DNA of 19,153 nucleotides from Methanobacterium sp. UBA8 (GTDB lineage Archaea; Methanobacteriota; Methanobacteria; Methanobacteriales; Methanobacteriaceae). Below, in pieces: positions 6,234 through 13,465 of this stretch (its first letter is position 1; the number at the start of each line of letters is the position of its first letter). The DNA is taken from the NCBI GenBank assembly GCA_002509665.1, contig DADN01000251.1, forward strand, positions 1 through 19,153, written 5' to 3'. A program made the position numbers and the translations under genes. Under the pieces are notes generated by a model that did not search any database, was not told where the DNA came from, and saw nothing but the letters and a program-made list of their open reading frames with translations.

Positions 6234-8891
6234 TTATTCTGCGACTCCTCTAAGGAAGTTTCCAGTCGTGATCCCACCCAATGATATCTTTTTAGCCTTA
6301 TTTTTCAGAGTATTAAGTTCGCGTTTTGATTTTGGGTCTTTTTTAGCCCCTATTTCAATGGCTTTTTTGTAGATATGGCCCATATCATGGGTATATTTTT
6401 TTGTCCGGCCTCTTGCATCTATTATAACTGTATCAATACCAATTTTAGAAATTTGAGGCATATGATCTACAAGACACAGCTCTACTGCGTTTAAGATATG
6501 TGTTCTGCATTCATTATCCAATCTTATTGGGAATAAATGGTTTTTAATATCTTCAATTCCCAAAAATGATTTTTCAGGGTCCCTGTTTTTAAGAATTCTA
6601 TCTCCAGCAATATGTGGAATGCAGTCTTTAGAAACTATAGATTCAAGATTTCCCTGTACTAAAAGCTCTAAATTTGAATCAATTCCTCGAGTTTGGATAT
6701 TGAAGGCAAGCCTTTTAATTTCATCTTTTGAAAGCTCAGGGGATACAGTAAAATTCTTAAAAATGTTTTGCAGTTCTTCAACTGATTTATAATTCCATAT
6801 ATTGAGTCCTGCAGATGCAAAGAGGTTAATTTGAGGATTAATATTTAACACAGACTCTGCAGCTCCAATAGAATCAGTCATAACTCCACTAATTCCTGTA
6901 TTAAAAGATTCAGTCAACAAAGAGTTTAAAGCAGATAAATACTGGCTTGAAGTAATTTTAGGCAATTTTAAGATTAGTTCAGTATTTGTATTTTTACAGA
7001 TCGACACTGCTTCCTTGATTAAATTCAAATATGATTCGCTGTTTAAATTAGAGTTACAATTTAATGCTGCATTTCTTGTAAATGGGTCAAAGTAAACCCT
7101 ATCACATTTTCCACTTACAGCACCTTTTATTATCTCTAGATTATCTGCATATACTGCTAAATTAACTGATTTTTTAGTTAGTTTAGTATCATTTGATTTT
7201 ATATCTAGTTGGGGAAGTAATTCATTTAATTTATCGTGCGCTTCTTTGATTTTATTTTTATCAGGACAATATGCCGAAATTAACTTTTCTTCCATTTTTT
7301 CAAACAGTTCCCGACGGAGCCTGTTTAACTCACTAATGGGTGCAAAAAAGCCTCCAGGATACTGTATATTCATATCACCTATATCAAAGGGAGTACCTCC
7401 AGTTTTTCTTAACTGGGTTTCAATTATTTTTTCAGTTATAGGTTTTTTAATGGCAGCTTCCATTTTAAAGTCTGGAAGTAATTCCAGCTCAATCAAATTT
7501 TTATTTAGATCATTAAATTTACTTTTAAGTGAAATAGAACCGTCATTTTTTACAAGTACATCTAAATTAACATTTATACGGTGTTTGTCATCATTAATTA
7601 TTTTTTGAGCTTTATCAAGCAGTGATCTCCTGCGTGTTATATAAACTAAAGTTCCCTGTTTTAATGGATACTGAACAGTAAATCTGGCCTTATTTTTATG
7701 GACAGATGGAGATTCATGTATTATCATACCATATTCGTTTTTATTTTGATTTTTGTTTATAAAAACGACACCGTCTCCCTTCTCAGGGATAATTTGATTT
7801 TCAATTTCTATTACAGCTTCTTTATTCTTCTTTTTGTAATCAATGACAGGCCCGATGTAAACTCCCCTATTTCCAGGACGATCTCGACTCATTACTGAAC
7901 TTTCGTCTTTTTCTAAAAGGTACCCCCCTGTAAAATCGCGGTTAAATGCTAATTTCAGGTTATCAATGTCTTTTTTTCTGGGTTTCCATCTACCTCTTTT
8001 AATTGAATCCAGTGCTTTTCTGTAGGTGCTAACAACAACTGCCACATACTCTGGAGACCTCATTCTGCCTTCAATTTTAAGTGAACTTACTGATGATTTT
8101 GATATTTTATCCAGGTATTGGTAAATTGCCAAATCACGGGTTGATAATAAATATTTTTCCTTAATTTCTGCTTCAAAAATCTTTGATTTTTGATGTTCGA
8201 TAATGCTTTGCATTATCTCAACTTTATTTACATTAACAGGTCGGCCATATTCATCTTTTTCGCCTAAAATTAGGTCATATGGTTTCCTGCACGGCTGTGC
8301 ACACATGCCCCTGTTTCCACTGCGACCTCCGATAAATGAGGACAAAAGACACTGCCCTGAATAGGAGTAACATAATGCTCCATGTGCAAATATTTCAAGT
8401 TCAATTTGTCCGGGTTCAATATTTTCACTGATTTCTTCTATCTCTGCCAGTTTCATTTCCCTTGCAAGTACTACCCTCTTAAATCCAAGTTCCGCGGCCC
8501 ATATAACCCCTTCAGTGTTGTGAATGGTCATCTGGGTGGATGCATGGATATTAAGATCTGGAACAAGCTCTTTTGCAATACGTGCAACACCAATATCCTG
8601 GACTAAAATGGCATTTGCTCCGTTTTCATACAAAAATAATAAGTATTTGGCTAAATCTGGAAGTTCATGGTCTTTAATGAGAGTGTTAACTGTTACATAA
8701 ACTTTTACGCCTCTTAAATGGGCGTAATGAACAGCTTCCTTTAAATCTTCATTATCAAAATTAGCAGCATAATGTCGTGCCCCAAATTGTTTCCCTGCAA
8801 GGTACACGGCATCTGCCCCTGCATTCACAGCTGCTTTTAAGGATTCCATAGATCCTGCAGGTGCCAGTAGTTCTGGTATCTCTATTTTCAT
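6234..8891 (-). CDS. long U32-family protein (peptidase U32 / RlhA-TrhP-like)
   Basis: A member of the U32 family, once called peptidases. Characterised bacterial members (RlhA, TrhP, UbiU/UbiV) act in RNA or ubiquinone hydroxylation and several carry an iron-sulfur cluster. The 885-residue protein starts with the family opening PELLAPAGSMESLKAAV. It carries the signature EIFAHGALCYSYSGQCLLSS followed by MCAQPCRKPY, giving Cys174, Cys181, Cys197 and Cys201 as likely cluster ligands. A middle region (about 310-530) fits the DUF3656/collagenase-like domain, and residues about 570-860 look like a second, degenerate barrel that lacks the Cys signature. The start is ATG 8891, preceded by GGAG. An upstream in-frame start would add 18 unlikely residues (MKLFLIINPV). 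A tRNA or rRNA modification role is inferred from the bacterial relatives; proteolysis is not supported. Confidence 0.85.
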   Translation of the reverse strand: MKIEIPELLAPAGSMESLKAAVNAGADAVYLAGKQFGARHYAANFDNEDLKEAVHYAHLRGVKVYVTVNTLIKDHELPDLAKYLLFLYENGANAILVQDIGVARIAKELVPDLNIHASTQMTIHNTEGVIWAAELGFKRVVLAREMKLAEIEEISENIEPGQIELEIFAHGALCYSYSGQCLLSSFIGGRSGNRGMCAQPCRKPYDLILGEKDEYGRPVNVNKVEIMQSIIEHQKSKIFEAEIKEKYLLSTRDLAIYQYLDKISKSSVSSLKIEGRMRSPEYVAVVVSTYRKALDSIKRGRWKPRKKDIDNLKLAFNRDFTGGYLLEKDESSVMSRDRPGNRGVYIGPVIDYKKKNKEAVIEIENQIIPEKGDGVVFINKNQNKNEYGMIIHESPSVHKNKARFTVQYPLKQGTLVYITRRRSLLDKAQKIINDDKHRINVNLDVLVKNDGSISLKSKFNDLNKNLIELELLPDFKMEAAIKKPITEKIIETQLRKTGGTPFDIGDMNIQYPGGFFAPISELNRLRRELFEKMEEKLISAYCPDKNKIKEAHDKLNELLPQLDIKSNDTKLTKKSVNLAVYADNLEIIKGAVSGKCDRVYFDPFTRNAALNCNSNLNSESYLNLIKEAVSICKNTNTELILKLPKITSSQYLSALNSLLTESFNTGISGVMTDSIGAAESVLNINPQINLFASAGLNIWNYKSVEELQNIFKNFTVSPELSKDEIKRLAFNIQTRGIDSNLELLVQGNLESIVSKDCIPHIAGDRILKNRDPEKSFLGIEDIKNHLFPIRLDNECRTHILNAVELCLVDHMPQISKIGIDTVIIDARGRTKKYTHDMGHIYKKAIEIGAKKDPKSKRELNTLKNKAKKISLGGITTGNFLRGVAE

Positions 8892-9035
8892 TGTGTTTCT
8901 CCGGTAAACGTAAATAACTGGATTTATAATCAGAAATAATTTCAAAAGTAAATTTCAGGTAGTACAGTAGTTTATTTAGTTTTAGATAATTATACTTTTT
9001 AATACGAAATATGTAAAGTAACAGATTCTTGAGCT

Positions 9036-9050
9036 TAAACTATATTTAGG
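9036..9050 (+). promoter_or_regulatory. TATA box of tmk, probably leaderless transcript
   Basis: AAACTATATTTAG is centred about 30 bases before the tmk ATG. In archaea transcription starts about 25 bases after the TATA centre, so the mRNA would begin within a few bases of the start codon. No Shine-Dalgarno sequence precedes this ATG, which agrees with leaderless translation. The U32 gene diverges on the other side of the same 181-base gap. Confidence 0.45.
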
Positions 9051-9072
9051 ATTATTGAAATAACTAATCAGT

Positions 9073-9648
9073 ATGTATATATGTTTAGAAGGCATTGATG
9101 GGTCTGGAAAATCAACACAGATTCTTCTTCTTGAAGAATGGCTTAATGAATGTGGATTTGAAGTTATACGGGTTTTTGAACCCACTGATTCTGATATTGG
9201 GAGATTAATACGGAAAATGCTCAGGGATCCTGAAGCAACTGGTGAAAATTTCCAGAAAACCCTGGCTCTTTTATTTGCTGCCGACCGCATGGTACTTATG
9301 GATGAAATTAAGGATGCAGAACAATCAGGTAAAATCGTGATAAGCGACAGGTGTTTCTATTCGAGTATTGTTTATCAAAATGACCCTTCATGGCTTTATG
9401 AATTAAATAAATTTGTTAAGATACCTGACATGGTAATATTGCTTGATTTAGATGTTGAAACTGCCCTTAAACGATGTGATGGTAAAGATAGTTTTGAAAA
9501 TAAGGTTTTTCTTGAAAAAATCAGAGAGAGATACCTTGAACTTGCCGAGAGGAATGATTTCTTTGTTATAGATTCAAATAATGGAATCAATAAAGCATGT
9601 GATGACATAAAGAAGGTAATCTCTCCTAAAATTGGCAGGTGCATATAG
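9073..9648 (+). CDS. tmk: thymidylate kinase
   Basis: Phosphorylates dTMP to dTDP with ATP, the last specific step toward dTTP for DNA synthesis, in the cytoplasm. At 191 residues it has the normal bacterial/archaeal length. The P-loop GIDGSGKST is at residues 7-15, FEPTDS (35-40) is a variant of the usual REPG element, FAADR (68-72) and the SDRCFYSSIVYQ motif (91-102) mark the nucleotide and substrate sites, and a LID region follows near 135-150. It is a single gene with a T7 run after it. The stop is TAG, followed by a TAA eight codons later. Confidence 0.95.
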   Translation: MYICLEGIDGSGKSTQILLLEEWLNECGFEVIRVFEPTDSDIGRLIRKMLRDPEATGENFQKTLALLFAADRMVLMDEIKDAEQSGKIVISDRCFYSSIVYQNDPSWLYELNKFVKIPDMVILLDLDVETALKRCDGKDSFENKVFLEKIRERYLELAERNDFFVIDSNNGINKACDDIKKVISPKIGRCI

Positions 9649-9693
9649 TTAAACGTATTTTTACTCATTTAATTTTTAATCTGATATTAAGCC

Positions 9694-9700
9694 TTTTTTT
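9694..9700 (+). terminator. oligo-T terminator of tmk
   Basis: CCTTTTTTT, with seven T residues, lies 46 bases after the tmk stop codon. It is followed by a weak 5-bp inverted repeat (GTCTG 9701-9705, CAGAC 9716-9720). Archaeal polymerase stops at such T tracts. Confidence 0.5.
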
Positions 9701-9852
9701 GTCTGTGAAACAATGCAGACTAATTTAGATCTATTTTACTGGAATCGTAATGTGCGCAAAAATTAAGTATCATTTAAATCATAAATATCATTTGTACAAA
9801 AATCAAGCTCAATGAAATTCTGAGTTTATTTACTATTTACGGAGAAACAAGC

Positions 9853-10296
9853 ATGGTAAATGAAGATGAACTTACAGATATGATAATTAATATGGATTTA
9901 GAGAAAGTTCAGGGCCCTAAAGATATCTGGGAAAAAAAGATTGATCTTGATGAAGGTAAATCGTTAGTTGTGGGCTATGAAGAGGAATCAAAAGTCTGTC
10001 AAGGATTAACTAAAGATTTAACAAGCGGAACGGATCAGGAAAAATGTGCTATTACTTACAGCTGGTACTGGGAAGTTAGAGACTCCGAAACTTGGGATGT
10101 TATCTATGAAAATCATGATACTGATTTAAATTTTTGTTCTGAAGACTTACAAAAGGCGTGGAGTGATGAAAGCACATTTGAAGATATTGGAGATGTTCCC
10201 GGAACAGAACTCTGCACATGGAGCGATCAAAATAACATAGAGGATATAGCAGAAGATATAATTGATGATATCCGAGATACTGTGAAAATTCAATAA
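9853..10296 (+). CDS. acidic, Trp- and Cys-containing protein of unknown function
   Basis: I do not recognise this 147-residue protein. It is strongly acidic, especially residues 1-50 and 105-142, and has no signal peptide or membrane segment, so it is probably cytoplasmic. Four Cys residues (49, 65, 95, 121) are spaced too far apart for a zinc finger but could pair or bind a ligand. The centre has an aromatic cluster, SWYWEVRDSETWDVIY, and the C-terminus is a predicted acidic helix. The start ATG follows CGGAG by about nine bases. It sits alone between tmk and a hairpin terminator. The coding call rests on length, the ribosome-binding site and balanced composition. Confidence 0.75.
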   Translation: MVNEDELTDMIINMDLEKVQGPKDIWEKKIDLDEGKSLVVGYEEESKVCQGLTKDLTSGTDQEKCAITYSWYWEVRDSETWDVIYENHDTDLNFCSEDLQKAWSDESTFEDIGDVPGTELCTWSDQNNIEDIAEDIIDDIRDTVKIQ

Positions 10297-10331
10297 GTTA
10301 AAGCAGGTATAACTTAAAATATAAAAAATTA

Positions 10332-10348
10332 AAAGAGTTTTACTCTTT
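10332..10348 (+). terminator. hairpin terminator of the acidic protein gene
   Basis: AAAGAGT (10332-10338) and ACTCTTT (10342-10348) form a perfect 7-bp stem with a 3-base loop, 36 bases after the stop codon and followed by T-rich sequence. As the next gene is convergent, it may serve both strands. Confidence 0.5.
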
Positions 10349-10354
10349 ATCTTA

Positions 10355-10382
10355 TCTTTTATTCTTTGATTTAAACATTTGA
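10355..10382 (-). repeat. degenerate copy of the end of the 66-residue gene
   Basis: These 28 bases match 10455-10482, inside the neighbouring gene, at 25 of 28 positions and lie exactly 100 bases away. Translated on the - strand the copy reads LKCLNQRIKD, against IKGLNQRIKD in the gene. Part of the gene's 3' end has therefore been duplicated downstream and is decaying, or the gene's end was rebuilt from the copy. Confidence 0.6.
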
Positions 10383-10435
10383 GTAAATGTATTCTTGATT
10401 TAAGATACAAATTTTAATTAATAAATTAAGGATAA

Positions 10436-10636
10436 TTATTTTTTATCCTCTAAATCTTTTATTCTCTGGTTTAAACCTTTGATAATAATGTCCTGTGCAC
10501 TTTCAAGATCTTCTTTTTCACCGATAATTACTGGCCCGTAATCAGTTTGTTTAAATTCTAATTTATCGTATTTTTCCATAACTTCTGCAATTAATTGTCC
10601 GGGAGTTCCTGGAGGTATTCTCATTTCATATTCCAT
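10436..10636 (-). CDS. 66-residue protein of unknown function, downstream of tyrS
   Basis: A small soluble, charged protein with no recognised domain. The N-terminal half has the distinctive stretch RIPPGTPGQLIAEVMEKY, the middle has YGPVIIGEKEDLESA, and the C-terminal 20 residues form a predicted helix (GLNQRIKDLEDKK). It is translationally linked to tyrS: its AGGTGAT ribosome-binding site overlaps the tyrS TAG stop codon, and the ATG begins eight bases after that stop. Co-expression with TyrRS is thus clear, but a role in translation is only a guess. The same 3' sequence recurs in degenerate form just downstream. Confidence 0.85.
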   Translation of the reverse strand: MEYEMRIPPGTPGQLIAEVMEKYDKLEFKQTDYGPVIIGEKEDLESAQDIIIKGLNQRIKDLEDKK

Positions 10637-10644
10637 AAAATCAC

Positions 10645-11601
10645 CTATTCGAGATAGTTTCTTACAGGTTCTAAAATTTCGATTAAATTATTTGTCACTG
10701 CATTTTTGAGGTCAAGAGGGTGTAACTTTCCATCTTTATATGCCTCTAAAAGCTCATTGTAACTTAGTTCAAGATTTCCTCCAAATTTAGGAGGTCTCTC
10801 AATCAACATGGTGTCGTTACTGTCATATATGAAATGTTTTGCTATTTCAATTATTGGATTTCCTTCTACCTCTCCTGCTGGACAGAAACTGTTTTTAACC
10901 TTCTTTTTTATAACTTCAGGGGAATCATCAATAGCTATGAAATTTTCTTTACTTGAAGACATTTTTTCAGAGCCGTCGGTTCCATGGAGAAGGGGGGTGT
11001 GAATTATAACTGGTGTAGAAGACCCTACTTTCGGTAAATTTTCCCTTGCAAGCATATGGATTTTTCTCTGTTCCATTCCACCAAGTGCAACATCAACATC
11101 CAAAAATAGCATGTCTATAACCTGCATAAGTGGATATATTACTTCTGCTACACGGTGATCAGTTTCATGTCTTGTTATCTGGGCCATACTACGTTTTGCA
11201 CGCGATAAAGTAGTTGAAAGTGCAAGTTCGTACAGTTTACAGGTGTAATCTTCAGATGTCTGGAAATTTGAACCTAAGATGAATTCAGTTTCTTCGCTTA
11301 ATCCAAATGCAAGGAAACATTTCTTCATGTAGTCTGCAATCTCCTTAATTTCTTCAAGGGTTCCCTTTTCATTTAAGTAAGCATGAAGGTCTGCAAGAAG
11401 AATTTTAACTCTGAACCCCGCTTTCTGCAGGTCTATCATCTTTTTAACGGTGATAGCATGTCCAAGATGAACTTTTCCTGAGGGTTCATAACCGATATAA
11501 GCTACAGGCGAATCCTTTTGAAGTTTTTCTTTAAGTTCATCATGGGATATTATTTCCAGTGTTCCTCTTTCTATCATGTCTATTGTATTATCTATGTCCA
11601 T
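10645..11601 (-). CDS. tyrS: tyrosyl-tRNA synthetase, archaeal type
   Basis: Class I aminoacyl-tRNA synthetase that charges tRNA-Tyr. The 318 residues match the compact archaeal/eukaryotic form, which lacks the bacterial S4 domain. The HIGH motif appears as HLGH (45-48) in [11 protein letters not shown], and the KMSKS loop as KMSSS (213-217). The tyrosine-pocket sequence YPLMQVIDM (156-164) and [13 protein letters not shown] (174-186) align with the M. jannaschii enzyme as I remember it. One active-site neighbour differs: Ile stands before the conserved Asp where M. jannaschii has Asn. The start ATG follows GGTGAT by three bases. Its own promoter probably lies in the 85-base gap after nmd3. 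Confidence 0.97.
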   Translation of the reverse strand: MDIDNTIDMIERGTLEIISHDELKEKLQKDSPVAYIGYEPSGKVHLGHAITVKKMIDLQKAGFRVKILLADLHAYLNEKGTLEEIKEIADYMKKCFLAFGLSEETEFILGSNFQTSEDYTCKLYELALSTTLSRAKRSMAQITRHETDHRVAEVIYPLMQVIDMLFLDVDVALGGMEQRKIHMLARENLPKVGSSTPVIIHTPLLHGTDGSEKMSSSKENFIAIDDSPEVIKKKVKNSFCPAGEVEGNPIIEIAKHFIYDSNDTMLIERPPKFGGNLELSYNELLEAYKDGKLHPLDLKNAVTNNLIEILEPVRNYLE

Positions 11602-11654
11602 TATATCACCGTAAATTATCTAAAAATGAATTTTATTATTATAATTAAAAATTA

Positions 11655-11675
11655 GATAATTAATTTAAAATTATC
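11655..11675 (-). terminator. hairpin between nmd3 and tyrS
   Basis: GATAATT (11655-11661) and AATTATC (11669-11675) form a perfect 7-bp stem with a 7-base loop. On the - strand it begins 12 bases after the TAA at 11687-11689 and is followed by TAATTTTTAA. It could end the nmd3 transcript. The T/A-rich sequence that follows may also be the tyrS TATA region. Confidence 0.35.
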
Positions 11676-11686
11676 ATTTTTAATGT

Positions 11687-11914
11687 TTAATTATTTTTAA
11701 AATTCCCTAAAATATAAACATTCCCTTCTATTTCAATCACAGGTACTTGAGACCCAATTTCAACATCAGCAATTTCAGAATTTATATCTATATCTAATGG
11801 TTCATATGAGACTGGATGAAGTATCTGAATTGAATTTGGAGCTTTTGCAGTTACAGTTGTTTCATTTATATCTTCTTTCTTTGCAACTGTTTCTATTTTA
11901 TCGTAATCACGCCA
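11687..11914 (-). pseudogene. C-terminal part of nmd3, in frame after an amber codon
   Basis: The nmd3 reading frame continues without a frame change beyond the TAG at 11915-11917 for 75 codons to TAA 11687-11689. The segment reads as ordinary protein: it begins WRDYDKIETVAKKE, contains NSIQILHPVSYEPLDID and ends VPVIEIEGNVYILGNFK, with a beta-strand pattern and no further stop. It has no start codon or ribosome-binding site of its own, so it can be made only by reading through the TAG. Joined to the upstream part it gives a protein of about 352 residues. It is either a fresh nonsense mutation, a recoded position, or a sequence error. Confidence 0.75.
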
Positions 11915-12745
11915 CTAGATTGAAGTCTGGTTTTGTGAAACTAAATCATGGACTGAAATTCGTTTGCCTTCTATGTGTGTAACCTGCCCTAAAACGTTTC
12001 CATATTTAATAAAGTCATTAACTCGGAAATAGGGCATTCGCAAAGAAATCCATGTCCTGTAAAGGTCTTTTCCAGCAGATTTGTCACGGCCCATTAGTCT
12101 AGGTGATTCTTTGATAACTCCACCAACGTGATCCTTTACTATATTTGATAATCTTTTGGCGACCTTTTGAGAACCAACATAATAGTCTACTCCTTCTTTA
12201 AGCACGGCGCGTTCTGCTATATATGCCATTTTGTTCTTTTTTGAAATTTTATTGATGCTGTCTGCAATGAGCATGTCAATAGAGTTTATTTCTTCTTGGT
12301 CGGGATTTCTGTTATCGGCCCTTAACTGAATTACGGCCTCATAGTATCCTGACATGTATTTACTGCATTCTGGGCAGACATTTCTATTGATTTTGACATT
12401 TAACTTATAGTCTTGCTCGATTAGTTCTCCTAAAACAGATCCTTTGATATGTACAATAAATTCCAGGGTAGATCCTCTTTCTAAAATCATCTCAAGATCA
12501 ATTTCAACGTCTTGAGCATATTTGTTTAAAGTTATATGGTCATTTAATGTGTTGAGTATAACCTCTTCGTCTGATATTTCTAAATTATACCATTTTCCCT
12601 TCTCAAGACGAGATTCACAGTGGGCACATATGGTTATTTCTATCTGATCAGGAATTTCAGCTAAAACAACATCTTCTAAAAAACAGGATTTACAGATATT
12701 ATCAAAAAGTTTCTCTTCAGTTTTTCCACATTTTGGACAGAACAT
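11915..12745 (-). CDS. NMD3-like ribosome-associated protein, cut by an in-frame TAG
   Basis: NMD3 family protein; in eukaryotes NMD3 is the 60S export adaptor, and the archaeal form is presumed to bind the large ribosomal subunit during maturation. The N-terminus has the zinc ribbon MFCPKCGKTEEKLFDNICKSC, and further CxxC pairs are CAHC (near 41-44) and CPEC (near 127-130), the usual NMD3 pattern. The middle (about 140-225) corresponds to the eL22-like region and the last part to the eIF5A-like domain, which the TAG interrupts after SQNQTSI. The start is taken at ATG 12745, giving MFCPKCG, because TGAT lies upstream at the right spacing; ATG 12754 would add three residues. It follows aIF2-beta by about 58 bases. 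The family assignment is from the Cys pattern and cluster position. Confidence 0.82.
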   Translation of the reverse strand: MFCPKCGKTEEKLFDNICKSCFLEDVVLAEIPDQIEITICAHCESRLEKGKWYNLEISDEEVILNTLNDHITLNKYAQDVEIDLEMILERGSTLEFIVHIKGSVLGELIEQDYKLNVKINRNVCPECSKYMSGYYEAVIQLRADNRNPDQEEINSIDMLIADSINKISKKNKMAYIAERAVLKEGVDYYVGSQKVAKRLSNIVKDHVGGVIKESPRLMGRDKSAGKDLYRTWISLRMPYFRVNDFIKYGNVLGQVTHIEGKRISVHDLVSQNQTSI

Positions 12746-12803
12746 AAAAATCATTCATTTATTTAATTAAATTAAAAGAAATATGTATAAATGGAAATCC
12801 CAT

Positions 12804-13211
12804 TTATAATGTCTTAAGGGGAGCTTTAGCACCGCATGCTTCGCATTTAAGTAAAAATACACGGTCTTCTCTGACTATTTTTGTATCTGGCCTGTTACAT
12901 TCGTGGCACATGATAAATCTTTTTACATAGTCGTCTATTCTGTCATTTATAAGGTAGTGTGTAAATTTACCCTGCATTATAGCTCTGCCCCCTTCTAAAT
13001 TCCCTGCAGTTCCTAATTCTCTAAGTAAAAATTTGAGAACATGCTGGGGGTCCCTGTTTAATGCTTCTGTGATATCTTTAAAGTTCTGTATAATTGTCCT
13101 GTTTCCCTGAATTACTGAATATGCTTTAGGAACGCTAAATCTTTTTGTTTCAAAAACCTTTTGGGGTAACTGGTCTATAGCTCTATCTAATAATTTATCG
13201 TAATCGCTCAT
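12804..13211 (-). CDS. eif2b: translation initiation factor aIF2 subunit beta
   Basis: Beta subunit of archaeal IF2, the heterotrimeric GTPase that delivers initiator Met-tRNA to the small ribosomal subunit. At 135 residues it has the standard archaeal length. The N-terminal helix (about 1-20) is the gamma-subunit contact, the central domain contains GNRTIIQNF and [19 protein letters not shown], and the C-terminal zinc ribbon is formed by CHEC (about 102-105) and CEAC (about 123-126). The start ATG follows GGAGG by six bases. It lies 254 bases after mcm, so it probably has its own promoter, and heads the aIF2-beta/nmd3 pair. Confidence 0.96.
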   Translation of the reverse strand: MSDYDKLLDRAIDQLPQKVFETKRFSVPKAYSVIQGNRTIIQNFKDITEALNRDPQHVLKFLLRELGTAGNLEGGRAIMQGKFTHYLINDRIDDYVKRFIMCHECNRPDTKIVREDRVFLLKCEACGAKAPLKTL

Positions 13212-13400
13212 ATTATTAACCTCCGATAAAGTTGAATGAGTTTAGTTATAATCTTAAAAATAACATTTTAAATTATAATGAACATAGTTATACTTTTCAT
13301 GACTTAAAAAAGTAATGATTTTGGCTATGAATATTATAAAGGTAACATGCTCTGAAGAAACTACTAAAATCTAAAAATTTTAACTCAAAAATTAAAAAAT

Positions 13401-13437
13401 TTTTGGGTTTGTGAATATATGACTTACAGACCCAAAA
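13401..13437 (-). terminator. hairpin terminator of mcm
   Basis: TTTTGGGTTTGT (13401-13412) and ACAGACCCAAAA (13426-13437) pair over 12 positions with one G-T wobble and a 13-base loop. On the mcm strand the stem begins about 28 bases after the stop codon and is followed by an A5-T6 stretch with further T-rich sequence, a credible transcription end. Confidence 0.6.
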
Positions 13438-13465
13438 CATTTGAAAATATTATTTTTTTGGTGGA

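Noticed and set aside
8892..8945. 18-residue N-terminal extension of the U32 protein
   Set aside because: The family begins at PELLAPAG, the extension is hydrophobic and atypical, and ATG 8891 has its own GGAG site.
9701..9720. GTCTG/CAGAC hairpin after tmk as an RNA gene
   Set aside because: Only five base pairs with a ten-base loop; the preceding T7 tract is sufficient to explain termination.
10147..10410. 87-codon frame on the - strand containing LNQRIKD
   Set aside because: It mostly overlaps the acidic protein gene antisense; the similarity to the 66-residue protein is explained by the short 3' duplication.
11687..12745. Pyrrolysine used genome-wide as the explanation for the nmd3 TAG
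   Set aside because: Three other genes in the window (tmk, tyrS, the 145-residue gene) end in TAG at sensible positions, and no pyl genes are visible here; a local cause is more likely, though not proven.
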